The notes under the pieces are model-generated. The model had not been told where the DNA came from. It worked only from the letters and a program-made list of their open reading frames with translations, and searched no databases. Positions 1 to 11,870 of a stretch of 64,000 bases of DNA are shown one piece after another. The position numbers were made by a program, and so were the translations under genes. The first letter of the stretch is position 1, and the number at the start of each line of letters is the position of its first letter. Location of the stretch: assembly GCF_020497125.1 (NCBI RefSeq), contig NC_059075.1, forward strand, positions 56,377,321-56,441,320, in the 5' to 3' direction. This DNA comes from Mauremys mutica. Its lineage: Eukaryota > Chordata > Testudines > Geoemydidae.

Positions 1-179
1 TCACTGAGATTTCAAAGATGTTTTGCTGATGTTTGTAATAGATTCTTAACTGTTAATCCACCTTTTTAACATCATTTTGCAGTTTTCTCAAATCACATAT
101 TACACAGATCCCACAAAAAGATTGTGTACCTGTGCAGTAAGAATATTGTAATATTTAGCATGTAATATATTTTACAATA
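1..179. other. AT-rich sequence, nothing recognised
   Basis: Presumed SPRED1 upstream intron. The last 60 bases contain short AATATTGTAA-type repeats also seen at 635-690, on the far side of the GC-rich block. Confidence 0.5.
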
Positions 180-690
180 CAATACTGTAACTCCTCGCTC
201 CCTCCTTCCTGAGCCCTATCATGTAATCCCCTCCCCTCCATGGAGATGGGGTAAGTGGGGTGCAGGAGCGGGGGGAACGGGGATACCCTGACATTAGCCC
301 CCTTCTCTCCCCCACCCTGCACAGCAAGCAGGAGGTTCCCGGGAGCAGCTCCAAGGCAGAGGGCAGGAGCAGCACATGGCAGCTGAACTGCCAGCAATTG
401 ACTGCCGCACAGGGAACTTAGGGGAGCGGGGAGTTGATATGGGGGCTGCCGTTCCACCCTGGTTCCAAGCCCCTACCAGTTAGCTCCAACAGGCTGCTCT
501 TCCTGCAAGCAGTGGACAAAGCAGACAGCTGCCAAACGACATTATAAGGCAGCATTGCACAACTTTAAACAAGCATGTTATCTAATTGATCAGCAACGAA
601 ACAACGTTAACTGGGATGACTTTGTGAGAATTTACTGTACAATATTTACAATACAATATTTAGCATATAATACATTTTATTATAAAACAC
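120..690. repeat. Probable old DNA-transposon-like repeat with AT-rich ends and GC-rich core
   Basis: A GC-rich core (about 190-540) is bracketed by similar AT-rich motifs. Near 135-180 there are AGAATATTGTAATATTTAGC and TTTTACAATACAATA; near 630-690 there are ACAATATTTACAATACAA and ATTTAGCATATAATAC. The core has an LTR- or MITE-like composition and short open frames on both strands that resemble no protein. I cannot name the family with confidence. Confidence 0.35.
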
Positions 691-3600
691 CTAGTTATTT
701 AAAACTATCAAAACCCTAGAAATTCATAGTTAAAATCTACATAACATCTCTGGACTCATTTGTACTTCTACTAGTGTAGAGCTATTAAAAGATAGGTATA
801 TAATAACATAGCACTGTTATAAAATCCCTTTAATGTGTGGGAGCTAAGTTTGGTGATAACTGAACTTCTTGCTTTATAACTTTTTTTTTTTTAAGGGTCT
901 GTAACTTTATGTTCAGATGGCTTTTTGGTTTAAATGTATGTTGGAAAGAAATGTATGTTAGAGCATAAGCTCTGCTGCTACTGAAATCCATAGGAATATT
1001 ATTAGTATAAAGACTGCAAGTTTGGCCACACAAAATTTTAATAAAGGCAAGGCAGGTTACAGAACATGAATTATTAAATATTTTAAAAAATGAAAATGAG
1101 TTCATACCTTCCAATACAAAAGCTGAAGGATAGAATTATCTAGAATTATCTGTGTATCTAGAATTAATGAGGGAGAAGGTAGGTTGTGTAAATGAAGAAT
1201 CCTGAAGAAACTTAAGAAAATTCCCAGCTGACAACCAAATTCAACAGGTTCTTTTTCAATTGAGGAGATTTTCATTTGACCTTCAAACTATATAATTTAA
1301 TATTTACTTTTCAACTGCAAAGAATATTATTGAAATCCTAAACATACTTTAAAGAAAAAATCAGCATTTCAGTTTTTCCCAAACTGCTATTAAGTGAAAG
1401 AATGGTACAGCTATATTTATTGATTACAGTGAGGCTAAAACTACCATTTATTAAATCACTTGTGTGTTGTATCTGAAGACTTTCACTGCTAGCACTCAGT
1501 GTACATATTTTTGTTGTTTAGTACCATAAAATACCAATTCACCACCATAAGTGGTTAGCTGACATTATTTATTTTTCAAAAACAATTTTCTTACAGTAGG
1601 ATCAACAACATTTTAAGTACAATTTATTAACTAGTTACTACATTAATTTAAAATGTAAATGTATATAAAAAGGTTAGTGCAGTCATAAATGACGTGTGTG
1701 TGTTTATATATATATAATATATAGAATTTATAAAATCTACACATGCGCGAACACAAATTTAGCATACACATGTATAGAGACTCTAAAGGACAGATTTTTA
1801 GCTGTGAGTACAGTGGGTGCACAGAGACCCATTTATTGCTCATGAGTGGGAAGCTAAGCAATGAGGCATACATTTATCAGATTTTCTTGTTTAAATATAG
1901 GACATGTGGGCTCAGCTGAAGTGCATGTTTTTGCATAGGGTGTACCTGCAGTTTTAAGTGGCTGGCCATAGTTTTCCTCTACCAAATATAAACTCATAGA
2001 TAGGGGTGATTTTTTTTTTAAATGAAAAAGTTAACAATCATAAACCAAAAGTGAAGAACTAATCAAGATCTTTTAATCTGTTTTCATCTGATAGTGAAGT
2101 CTAAGCATACAGTATTGTTGGAATACTTGCTTATTTATTTCAAATTGATATGCTTATTGTAAATTTTGATTTTGAGACTTGCAAGATACATCAAATATGT
2201 TACAATGCCTTACAGATTTTGTTGTGCAGGTATATTGGTGTGATCAACAGGCCACTAACACTGTTTCACTACAGCTTTGATGTACTAAGACAAGAAGTTC
2301 TTCCTTGAGTTTCCTGCTGCAGGCAAAGACAGGGGAAAATTTAAACTTGATGGATAAAAAAAAAAGTTTTCATATTCTTTGACTTCAAGGAAGTGCTTGA
2401 TCATTGTTATCAGGATTAAGTGCTTCAGGTTTTTAGCTGAAGTGGCGAAAAGGCCGGTGATTCACACACACTGTCTAAAACGGTCTTACTGCAGCAGACA
2501 GGATGTGAGTTGGTCATGTTCCTTTTTGTAAAGGTAATGTTTAATGAGTGTCCAGGTTTTTGTGTTCAAATGAAGTAAGTTTAGGCTTCATCTTACCAAA
2601 ATAATTTATAGCATTATGGCCTCTTGCAAGTAACTGCAATCTAATTCAGCAGAGATACTATGATGTTTGTAATTTCATTTGTTTCATGTATTACGGGGTC
2701 AAGAAATTCTTACACGAATTATTTGTATGCAACGCAAATAGCATATTAATTAGGTTTAACTCCAAGCAGTAAATGTGACAGTCATCTGTATTTCTTATTT
2801 AAATTTAATATAGCAATTCTGTGTGTGGGATAGTGCATACTAAACAAGGAAGAGGAATTACTATTTTTTCTGATTAATACAAATTATTAGCTATTTAATC
2901 TCTCCCTATTTACTTTTTCAAAGGTAGACCACCTCCTGTTATGGGTTATGAATTTGTATATCAGATTTGACACCAAAAAATGTTAGTGTTCCATTGTGGT
3001 TAGGCAAAGCAGACTTAGGAGAAGCAATATATGTCATGTGTCTTATTTATTTTTCCTTAAACTGCTTAAAAATATTCAAACTAATCTGGACAACATTTCA
3101 ACACTTTCAGAATCTAGGCCAAAAAATGCATGTGATTGTTTGTAGTGAAGGCTTTACTGCCAAATCTGAAAATTGCTCCATCACTCTAAGAAATAGCTAA
3201 AACAGAAGGTGGTTACTTTAAATTTATTGAGATCTGTTTCACTTACTCAAATGAAAAAAAAATTACTTAAAACCTTCACCTGATCGTTGGAATCAAGCAG
3301 CAAAATTTCAGGCCTCATGGAAGCAAAGTACAAGTAAGGGAAATGTGGTATTTTATCCTTCCTTCTGTATAATCATTCAAAATACTGAAAACAACATTTT
3401 TAACAATGTTTGCAAAACAATGCTGAATTCTCTCGAAGGCTTAGCTCTGGCAAACTGGAAGAAGGGAAAAGTGAGGAGAGAAGCTTTGAAGAAGAGAGAA
3501 GCTCTTTCTGGTTTTCATTTTCTCTACAGCTGTCATCTGGCTTTGAATTCCGCTGGAGAGCTACAGCTGGATTCATTTTATTGCTTTTCCCAGCATCCTT

Positions 3601-4400
3601 TTGCCTGTGAGCACAGAAATGTTTTAGTAGTCTTGGGGAAAAAAATGTTAGTATCTCGTAGCAACCATAGGACAGTAATTATTATACCAGCAGCTGAGAG
3701 CAAACCAGATTTCCGTTGTGCATTAAAAACTGGCATAGATTACTTTACAGATAATACTGACTAACCTATGCTTGTGCTGAACTTTGCAGGCTGTGGTAAA
3801 AGGATATTGAATGTGGGCGGTGTGTAATTGCTGTGGACAGTAGAAAAGGGGGACGTGTGCATGTGTGTTTGTGTAATATATATAATATAACACATTTTGT
3901 TCTTAAGGAAGATTTTACATGCTTGGTTCTCATTTAAAGAATTTTTTCAGTATAACTGGAGTTTGTTTCTAGGACCGCTTCTTCAAGTTGTGTCAGCATT
4001 GCCATTATAAATGCTGTTTTTCAGATGTTCATAACTATGCCATAAAAATTCACATTGGACTAAAACTTGGCATATTATATCCTCTGTCCAAAGTAAAGCT
4101 TTTTTCAAATTTAATAAAATTGCTTTGGATATTTCTGAATTATGAGTTCACTAAAAAAGTTTATTGGTTCATTTAACTATTTTGCACCCATATAAAGTAA
4201 GCAGCTTTATTTAAATCTAGTCATTTCTGATATTCTGAAAAGGAAAAAAACTGTGACGATAATTAAAAGGACACTTTCTGTGTCATTAGGCAAAAGTCAA
4301 CCTTTCTACAGTTTTCCTTCCTCAGTTATTACCTTACAAATTTCCAGTACATTTCTTTCTTCTTATCTCCACCCTGCCCTGAACTGGGGGGAGTGGGTAA
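691..4400. other. AT-rich intronic DNA, no gene recognised
   Basis: About 3.7 kb with short AT microsatellite tracts (for example 1705-1725). The longest open frame (3345-3764 +, 139 codons) begins at a non-ATG codon and has no recognisable domain, so I treat it as a chance frame. No exon with SPRED1 EVH1-domain similarity was seen. Confidence 0.5.
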
Positions 4401-4405
4401 ATAAT

Positions 4406-4475
4406 GAAGAGGTCATGACACTAATTCAGAAAGATCTGGATTGCCTGGTAAGCTGGGCTCAAGCAAATAGGGACA
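4406..4475 (+). mobile_element. Short CR1/L2-type reverse transcriptase remnant
   Basis: Reading 4400-4479 in the + direction gives EEVMTLIQKDLDCLVSWAQA, which resembles the region after the FADD motif in CR1/L2 reverse transcriptases (LQKDLDxLxxWAxxN). It is too short to assign to a subfamily. Confidence 0.55.
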
Positions 4476-4791
4476 GATAATAGGAAGGAACTCCACACAA
4501 AACATACTATAGCAACTCATGCTGCTGTTTGTATGTCACTTACTTTTTTAGCACTTTAGCTCAAAGCTAGCATGTGTACATTTTACCCAAGCAGGAAATT
4601 TTATACTTCCAGCTGCAATGTAGACTTACCCTAACATGTGCGTGCAAACTATGCTAATACATACACAAATGGATGCTTTGCATGCTTCTGTTACATGGCT
4701 GAATATATGCAAATTTTGTAGATACAACTTAGGTGCCTTTCTTTGACAATTTAGCACTCAGAAATTTGCACATTAAATCCAGCGTTTAGCT

Positions 4792-4811
4792 TGTGTGTGT
4801 GTGTGTGTGTG
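4792..4811. repeat. (TG)n microsatellite
   Basis: About ten TG units just before the 3' end of a reverse-oriented CR1. Confidence 0.95.
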
Positions 4812-4821
4812 CCGGAGCATG

Positions 4822-5935
4822 GATTTATAGATTTTAAAGCCAGAAGGGATCATTGTGATCATCTAGTCTCACCTCCTGTATAACACAGGCCATAGAACTT
4901 CCCCACAATAATTCCTACAGCATATCTTTTAGAAAAATATCCAATCTTGATTTAAAAATTTTCATTGGAGAATCCAACATTGCCCTTGGAAAATTGTTCT
5001 GAGAGTTAATTACTCTCACTATAAAACATTTATGCCTTATTTCCAGTCTGAATTTGTCTAGCTTCAGCTTCTAGCCATTGAATCATGTTATATCTTTCTC
5101 CTCTAGATTGAAGAGTACCATTATTAAATATTCCCATGTAGATACTTACAGTGTAATCCAGTCAACCCTTACCCTTCTCTTTGTTAAGATAAATAGATTG
5201 AGCTCCTTGAATCTATTGCTATAAGGCATGTTTTCTAATCCTTTAATCATTAGCCTGGCTTTTCTGTGAATGCTCTCCTATTTATAATCATCCTTCTTGA
5301 ACTGTGGAAACCAGAACTAAACACAGTATGCCAGCACTGGGTGCACCAGTACCAAGTATAGAGGTATAATAACCTTACTACTCATGAGTCCCCCATTTAT
5401 GCATCCAAAGATTGCATTAGCCCTTTAGTCCATAGCATTGCATTGGGAGCTCATATTCAGCTGGTTATCCATCTCCACCCCAAAATCTTTTTCAGAGTCA
5501 CTGCTTTCCAGGATAGAGTCCCCTATCCTCTGAGTATGGCCTACGTTCTTTGTTCCTAAATATGTACATTGACATACATGTATACATTTACATTTAGTCA
5601 AATAGATATTTGCTTGAGTCCAGCTTACCAAGCAGTCCAGAGCTCTCTCTGTACTAGTGACCTGACCTCTTCGTTATTTACCACTCTCCCAATGTTGGTG
5701 TCATCTGCAAACTTTCAGTAATGATTTTATGTTTTCTTCCAGGTCATTACTTAAAAATACTAAATAGCATAGGGCCAAGAACCAATCCCCATAGAACGCC
5801 ACTAGAAACACACCTGTGCAATCATGATTCCCCATTTACGGTCACATTTGAGACCTAGAAATTAGCCATCTTTTAATCCATTGAATGTGTTCTATGTTAA
5901 TTTTATATCTTTCTCATTCTTCTTCAAATGCTTGC
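4822..5935 (-). mobile_element. CR1 LINE remnant, 3' part of ORF2 and 3' UTR
   Basis: In reverse complement this ends with the turtle CR1 3' signature (ATCACAATGATCCCTTCTGGC, then an ATCTATAAATC-type tail at 4822). Upstream it carries decayed ORF2. The minus frame at 5425-5631 reads VSWTQAN...ILESSDSEKDFGVEMD, the LxxWAxxN and DLGVxxD part of the CR1 reverse transcriptase. Frameshifts and stops make it non-functional. It is cut at about 5940 by the DIRS element. Confidence 0.85.
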
Positions 5936-6297
5936 TCATATCCATTCCATTATAGGTATATGTGCTCACCACATGCACTGGTGCCAGAAATTTTTCCCTC
6001 AGTGGTATCCATAGGAGACCGGCTCTGGTTCCCTCTGGAGTGGCCCACATATGCGCCAGTATAAGGGACACCACCGGCTAACCCTCCCCCGCCCCCCCCA
6101 GTTCCTTTTTGCTGCCAGTGACTGTGCTGGAATGTCTCCTTCCTTCACAAGCTTTCCCAGCTGTACTATATCTAATAGTGAATTTGTTGTATAGTTAATA
6201 GTTCTCTTAGTGTTAAGTTAGAAATAGTTAGTCCCATGTGGGATTCAGCCTAGGGACAGGGCATGCCCTGGTCCCTGGGCTTCAAACCCTATGACTG

Positions 6298-6549
6298 TTG
6301 CAAAAAACCATGCCAGTCAGTGATCCCCATAAAAGCTGCCTGAAGTGTTTAGGGGAAACCCACATGAGCGACAAGTGTCGCATTTGCAAGAGCTTCAGCC
6401 CACAGACTAAAAAGGAGCTGGACATTCATCTCCGAGCGCTCCTTATTGAGTCGGCCCTTGCACCGGCCTCAGAGCTGACAAGACTGGACTCTGCTCCAAG
6501 TACTGCAACCTCGGTGTGGAATGCACCGCCGGCACCAACCTCCAACTGA
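6298..6549 (+). pseudogene. DIRS gag-like N-terminal frame with Cys/His cluster
   Basis: An open frame of 84 codons with an in-frame ATG at 6310. Near the start it carries a CLKCLGETHMSDKCRIC cluster (C-x2-C-x4-H-x4-C-x2-C), resembling the Cys/His motif at the head of vertebrate DIRS gag proteins. It runs into a stop after a Pro-rich stretch. Weakly gag-like low-complexity sequence rich in Ser, Pro, His and Arg follows in other frames to about 7690, so the original reading frame has been shifted several times. Part of the DIRS element; no function is expected now. Confidence 0.6.
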
Positions 6550-7702
6550 CGCCATTCCTCATCCCTGTACCAGCTAAAAAGCAAAGTAAGTCCAGGAGGG
6601 GGCGTTCTCCTATGTCCCATAAAGTGAAGGAGAGAGCCAGAGGAGAGCAAAGACCTGCATGGGGCAGCTCTTCCCCTCTGGATGGTGGCCAGGCTGTGAC
6701 TCTCACTGAGCTGTCAAGACCTGCCCCCATCCCAGGAAATGGCAGAGACACTCAGCACCTGGTGCTGCTGTCCCCTCAGGACATACTGTCCCTTCCGGTG
6801 CCGCCCATGCCAGCCAGTGAGGTTCCCCATTTAATGGGTAAACCTGCCTTGGGACCTTTCCAGCAGTCTCCATCAGTGCGGCACTGCTCCTCACCACAGT
6901 GGGTGCCCCATCAGCACTTGCCTGAACAGCACCACCAGTTCCCCAATGCGGGTCAGCTGTCCTGCCAGAGTCCCCGGCGTCAGTCCCTGGACTTTAGGCA
7001 CTGTTCCTTGGGTTCTAGGCATCAATCGCCAGTGATCCACTGCAGACACGCAGCACCAAAGCCCAGAGCACCGGTGCCGGGAGCACCCTAGCTGCTCTCA
7101 CAGCTCACGGCACCATTCTGGAGGGTCGAGATGCCGGAGCCTGGTCACCAGATCACCAGTACAGTTCACCGTGAGCACATTGACGGTCTCTGACATGTCA
7201 GTCTTCTTGCTCCCTTTCCCAATCTACAAAGCGGCACCGCTCTCTAACTGATGCATCGATCACCAGGTTACCATCACCGATCCACCGAACGCTGACACCG
7301 GTCATTGGGGTCATGGCACCAAGAGCCATCATCCCCATACAGGTCCTCAATAGAAGTCCACAGCCAGAGCTGACAGGATCAGGGTAGACAGGTGGCCTCG
7401 GTACCATCCTGGTCCCCCAGACAAGTTTCTCCCTCCTCGGGCTTGGACAGCGAGGAGGAGGACCCGGTTCACAGGCCAAGGCCACCCACCAGGGGCATTG
7501 GCATTCCCCTCTGGGCCACCAGGGGCAACATGGAACCCCTGGGGATTTTCCCACCCGTCACAGGGCATAGGTTGGTCTTGGGGGCATCTGAAAGATGGTC
7601 AGTGACAGTCTCTCGCCCACCCCCTGACTTGGACGTGGAGTCAGAGCAGTTTCCCCAGGACTGTCCAGCCTTGGCTAAGTTCCCTTAGCAGAAGCAACGG
7701 AG

Positions 7703-8158
7703 TTGGCAGACCCACCTGTACCTGCCTCCTCCTCATCTTTGCCTGATGAGGCGATAGCAGGGCCCTCTCACTTGGTTGATCAGGATGATGCAAGGGCCCA
7801 CCAGGAGATTTTGAAGAGGGTCGCCTCAAACCTGGGGATGGAAGCTGAGGAACTGGCGGAGCCCTCAGACTTCCTGTTCAATGTGCTAAGTGCAGCAGCC
7901 ACTTCCAAGGTGGCATTGCCAGTGCACGAGAGAGTGGTAAAAATTACTAAGGCCCTGTGGCAGACATGCTCCTTCCTGGCCACCATCGCCAAGCGGGCAG
8001 AAAGAAAATACTATGTCCCCACTAAAGGGTATGAGTATCTTTATACTGACCCTGCCCCAAGCTCACTGGTTGTGTCGGCAGCCAATGAGCACGATAGGCA
8101 GGACCAACTAGGATCGACACCTAAGAACAAGGAGGCGAAGAAGCTCGATCTTTGTTAG
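7703..8158 (+). pseudogene. DIRS gag body, first part
   Basis: A 151-codon frame containing a leucine-rich gag-like region and the segment YYVPTKGYEYLYTDPAPSSL, a strongly recurrent motif of vertebrate DIRS gag proteins. The following ALVVSAANEH-type stretch ends at TAG 8156-8158. The protein continues in a different frame at 8248, so at least one indel separates the halves. Confidence 0.7.
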
Positions 8159-8247
8159 AAAAAATTTAGTCTACGTCCACCCTCTAGCTGAGAGGGGCCA
8201 ACCATCAGGCCTTACTTGCTCATTATGGTTTTAATATTTGGCAGTCC

Positions 8248-8700
8248 ATGGCCAAATTTACGGATTTGCTGCCAGAGGACCCCAGGAAGAAATTTCTGGC
8301 TATCCTTGATGAGGGCAGAGCTGTGGCCAGGGAAGCCCTCCAAGTGGCCTCAGGTGCAGCAGACTCTACAACCAAGATCATGGCTTTGGTCATTTCTATG
8401 AGGCGGACATCCTGGTTGCAGTTGTCAGGCCTATTGATGGAGGTTCAGCGATCCATCCAGGTCCTCCCATTCAATGTCTTGGCACTGTTTTTGGAGCAAA
8501 CAGACAGTAAATTACATGGCCTGAAAGACTCTAGGACTACCTTGCGCTTCCTGTGCCTTTACATGATGGGGCCAGCGAGGAAGCAGTTTAAGCCGCAACA
8601 GCGCCACAGATTTGGAAGCAAACCTCAGTCAGTGTCCTTCCACAAGGGCTGTAAGCGCCGGCAAGGCCATCAGCCAGCACCCTCAGCTCACCTGAGCTCC
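8248..8700 (+). pseudogene. DIRS gag body, C-terminal part in a shifted frame
   Basis: This reads MAKFTDLLPEDPRKKFLAIL, then a segment with AREALQVASGAADSTTKIMA and SMRRTSWLQLSGLLMEVQ. Vertebrate DIRS gag proteins have this Ala-rich helix followed by the MRRxSWLQxSG motif. The frame stays open to 8985, but the similarity fades after about 8700. The sequence then moves to the reverse transcriptase in another frame. Confidence 0.7.
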
Positions 8701-8909
8701 ACCCATAACCAGCCAAGTAACAAACAGGCATGTGTCCTGGATCCTGCTCCCCTGTTACTTTCTAACTGTTTGTCCCCCTTTCTCCTTGTTTGGGTCTCTA
8801 TAACATCAGACCAGTGGGTCCTCAGCACAGTAGTGGGGGGGGGGATATACCCTCCAGTTTGTTTCTGTTCCACCCCCACCAACCCCTGTCCCTCTTCAGG
8901 GACCCTTCT

Positions 8910-9128
8910 CACAAGCATCTGCTCACTCAGAAGGTGCAAGGCCTACTGCGGGTGGAAGCCATGGAGGAAGTCCCTCTGCACTTGAGGGGGAAAGGGTTTT
9001 ACGCCTCCTATTTTTTTTATTCCAAAAGCCAAGGATGGGGGGGGGTGGAATCCACAACCCATCCTTGACCTGCGGAGCCTCAACAAGTACCTCAATAAGT
9101 TGAAGTTCCCCATGGTCTCCTTGGCCTC
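8910..9128 (+). pseudogene. DIRS reverse transcriptase, N-terminal part
   Basis: Across frameshifts, translations give GKGFYASYFF, PKSQGW and then DLRSLNKYLNKLKFPMVSLA, the N-terminal RT motifs of DIRS elements. The frame stops being RT exactly at the GCCTC duplication (9124-9128), where an LTR is inserted. It resumes at 10073 with ASIIPSLDPGDWYTTLDLKD. Confidence 0.75.
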
Positions 9129-10077
9129 TGTCAAGGCTAATTCCCCACTCTGGCACTCTGAGTGCAGAAGGTGGGGGCCCGCAAGGATTCTAAAAATTAA
9201 TACTAGCCACTGCACTCTTGTAGTAAACTCTGAAGGTTACAGCTTTTCTCCGACCTTGGATGGGTAGATGCTGCCACCACCCAAGTGCAAAACCCCTTTG
9301 AGAACCCAGGAAGGCGCACTTGACAATTCCTTCCTGTGAGTACTCTGGAGCCCTTTCACCCCCCTTCTGGGGAAGAGCTGAGAAAGAAAGGAAATAAGCT
9401 GTTGCCACCAACTAGTTAAACAACATGTGCACAAACCTTTTAGGACACAAAAAACCAATTCTGCTCTTAAAAAAGGTAAATTGTATTTAAAGAAAAAAGA
9501 AAATACATCTGAAAACTCAGGCTGTTACTAAATTAAAAAAAGAGAGAGCAACTATAAGAATTAAGCACCAAGAATAGCTTTCTTGAGGTCCAGCTTAAAG
9601 GTTAGAAGCAAAACAAAAGCATCTTGGGTTAGCACAGAGGAGTTCACAAGCCATAAAGAAATAAAAAAAGAGAGAAATCTAATCACGTCTTCCTAGACAT
9701 TTCCTGATCTACTTGCATATCTGGGGTTTCAAATGAGTAGTTTCTAGGTATGATACTGATGATTTTTCAAACCTGGTCCCAAGCTTCTTACAGCATAGTT
9801 GCTGCCCTGTTTCCCCCTCTCTGGAGAACAAAAAAACAGAGACAAAAAGAGAGCCTTGTTTCAATTTTAAAAAGTTCTAGCCTTCCCATTGGCTCTTTTG
9901 GCCAGGTGCCCATTCACTTCCTTTTATCTATGCATAGCAGTGAGACTTTTAACCTTTTACAGGTAAAGTAAGTAGAGAACAGCTACTAAGAGGGATTTTA
10001 TAGCTAACTGGCTGGCTGGGTCCATAAAAGGGAGCTACCCCCACACACACACACACCCCTTCATTTGTCACAGCCTC
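9124..10077 (-). mobile_element. Solo LTR (944 bp) with GCCTC target duplication
   Basis: The LTR occupies 9129-10072 and reads TGTGACAAATG...GCCTTGACA on the minus strand. The target GCCTC is duplicated at 9124-9128 and 10073-10077. The DIRS reverse transcriptase coding sequence stops at one copy and continues from the other, which independently confirms a precise insertion. It contains a minus-sense purine- and T-rich region with polyadenylation-like motifs and a (CA)n tract at 10042-10056. No internal retroviral genes remain. Confidence 0.88.
10042..10056. repeat. (CA)n tract within solo LTR
   Basis: About seven CA units in the U3 end of the minus-strand LTR. Confidence 0.85.
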
Positions 10078-10640
10078 CATCATTCCTTCCCTGGATCCAG
10101 GAGACTGGTACACTACCCTTGATCTGAAAGACGCTTACTTTAACATATTGATATTTCATGGATACAGATGGTTCCTATGTTTCATAGTTGGGACCGCCCA
10201 CTACCAATTCACAGTGCTCCCTTTGGCCTAGCAATGGCGCCAAGGGTGTATACGAAATGCATGTCGGTGGTGGCGGCCTACCTCAGATGGCAGGGTATCC
10301 AGATTTACCCATACCTTGACAACTGGCTCGTCAAGGTCTGCTCCAGGTCCAGCGCAGCATCGAGATTTGCAAGCCACTTGTCAAGCTCTGGGCTTGTTGA
10401 TAAATGAAGAAAAATCAATATTGATCTCAGTCCAACGGATATTGTTTATCGGTGCGGTAAGCAACTTTACCTGAGCCAGAGCGTTCCTGCCAGAGGCCAT
10501 GTTCAGGGCAATGTCAGATCTGATTGCCACTTCACTGCCCATCCACTAACCACGGCCCTATCTCAGACTACTGTGGCGCATGGCAGCATGCATGTACATT
10601 GTCCGACATGCGAGACTCAGGCTGCATCTTCTCCAGATGT
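10073..10640 (+). pseudogene. DIRS reverse transcriptase, catalytic part
   Basis: The frame reads GDWYTTLDLKDAYFNI (catalytic Asp in LKDAYF), then after a frameshift YQFTVLPFGLAMAPRVYTKC and IQIYPYLDNWLV. The normal YLDD box is YLDN here (10312-10323), so the second catalytic aspartate is lost. Downstream sequence is the RT thumb region, with stops. Confidence 0.85.
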
Positions 10641-10739
10641 GGCTGGCATCGGTCTGCTCCCCGGCCAGACATCATCTAGACAAGGTCATCACAATCCCTC
10701 CGCAGATATTTGCGTCTCTGCAGTGATAGTCTGACCTGA

Positions 10740-10900
10740 TTCTGGTGTTGGAAGGTGTGCCGTTCACGAGCCCACAACCCATGGTCTCCCTGATTTCAGA
10801 TGCGTCCGACCTCGGTTGGGAAATGTATCTCGGTACACAGCGGACTCAAGGGTTATGGTCTCAAAAGGAGCTTGCATCTCAGGAAGGATCTCAGGAAGGA
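10740..10900 (+). pseudogene. DIRS RNase H-like segment
   Basis: MVSLISDASDLGWEMYLGTQ and the following GLWSQKEL stretch match the first catalytic Asp motif (TDAS-x-x-GWG) and early strands of DIRS RNase H. A direct duplication of CTCAGGAAGGAT near 10879-10902 (adjacent 12-bp units) repeats four codons. Short and decayed. Confidence 0.65.
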
Positions 10901-11039
10901 TCTCCTGTTGCAGGACTCAGGGACCCTGATCGACTCCAATCCCTCCTTCTTGAACCTGACAACATGGTTCCTACATGGTTCTCTAGTATGGAGCTAGACT
11001 ACCTTCAAAAATGGAAGTGCTCCACTCCCAGTGTTCTCT

Positions 11040-11710
11040 TTAATCTTCCCAAACCTCAGAGGGCCTGGTCTCCAAAATCCTGGCTACCTGTTGGATTTGA
11101 AAACCTGTCACTATGCTCAGAGTACATTTGGCCACTATTACAGCCTTCCACTCACCCATCAAAGGCGCTTCAGTCTTTACCCACCCTATTACAGCTAGAT
11201 TCCTCAAGTGTCTTAACCATCTTGTTTCCCCCTGTACAGAATCAGCTCTCCCAGTTGCAACTTCAATTTGTTTCCTATTGTCCAAAGGAAACCTACCTTT
11301 GAACCAGTAGCTACATATTCTCCCAGCTCTCCCTCAAGACTTCAGTCTTCATTGCCATTGCTTCAGCTAGACAAACAGGAGAACTCGGTGCCCTTAAGGC
11401 TGGGCTGCCATATACCATCATTTATGAAGAAAAGGTGATACTATGCCCTCATTCTCACTTCCTCCCAAAGGTATCTTCAGAATATCACATTAATCAGAAG
11501 ATTTGACTCCCAGTATTCTACCCAAAACCACATACCTCCACAGATGAGACTAGTATACATACACTACATGTCAGAAGGGCCATTGCCTTCTACCTTGATG
11601 GGACTAAGACCTTCTGGGCCTCTCATCATTTTCTGAGAGAATGGAGGGATAACCTATATTCCCACACACAAACTGGCAAAGTGGGTTTCAGGGTGCATCT
11701 TTTTACCTGC
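11040..11710 (+). pseudogene. DIRS tyrosine recombinase, N-terminal and first catalytic part
   Basis: Across frames this reads THPITARFLKCLNHL, then SVFIAIASARQTGELGALKA. The latter is the region around the first catalytic Arg of the recombinase; it reads RQ where family members have an RR or QR. YPKPHTSTDETSIHTLHVRR and HHFLREWRDN follow. Coding breaks exactly at the CCTGC duplication 11706-11710, where the composite LTR element begins. Confidence 0.7.
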
Positions 11711-11870
11711 TGTCTTAAACAGATAGTTAAGGGTTAATGCCTCTTTTACCTGTAAAGGGTTAAGAAGTTCACCTAGCCTAGCTGACACCTGACCAGAAGA
11801 ACCAATGGGGGAACAAGATGTTTCAAAAGAAAGGAGGGAAGTTTCCTTTGTTTAGTCAGTTTCAGCAGGA

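Noticed and set aside
3345..3764. 139-codon open frame on the + strand
   Set aside because: It starts at a non-ATG codon, has no recognisable domain and no splice or conservation support. It looks like a chance frame.
6426..7091. Overlapping open frames on both strands suggesting a second gene inside the DIRS
   Set aside because: The + strand frames are decayed DIRS gag. The minus-strand frames are shadows of GC-rich coding sequence.
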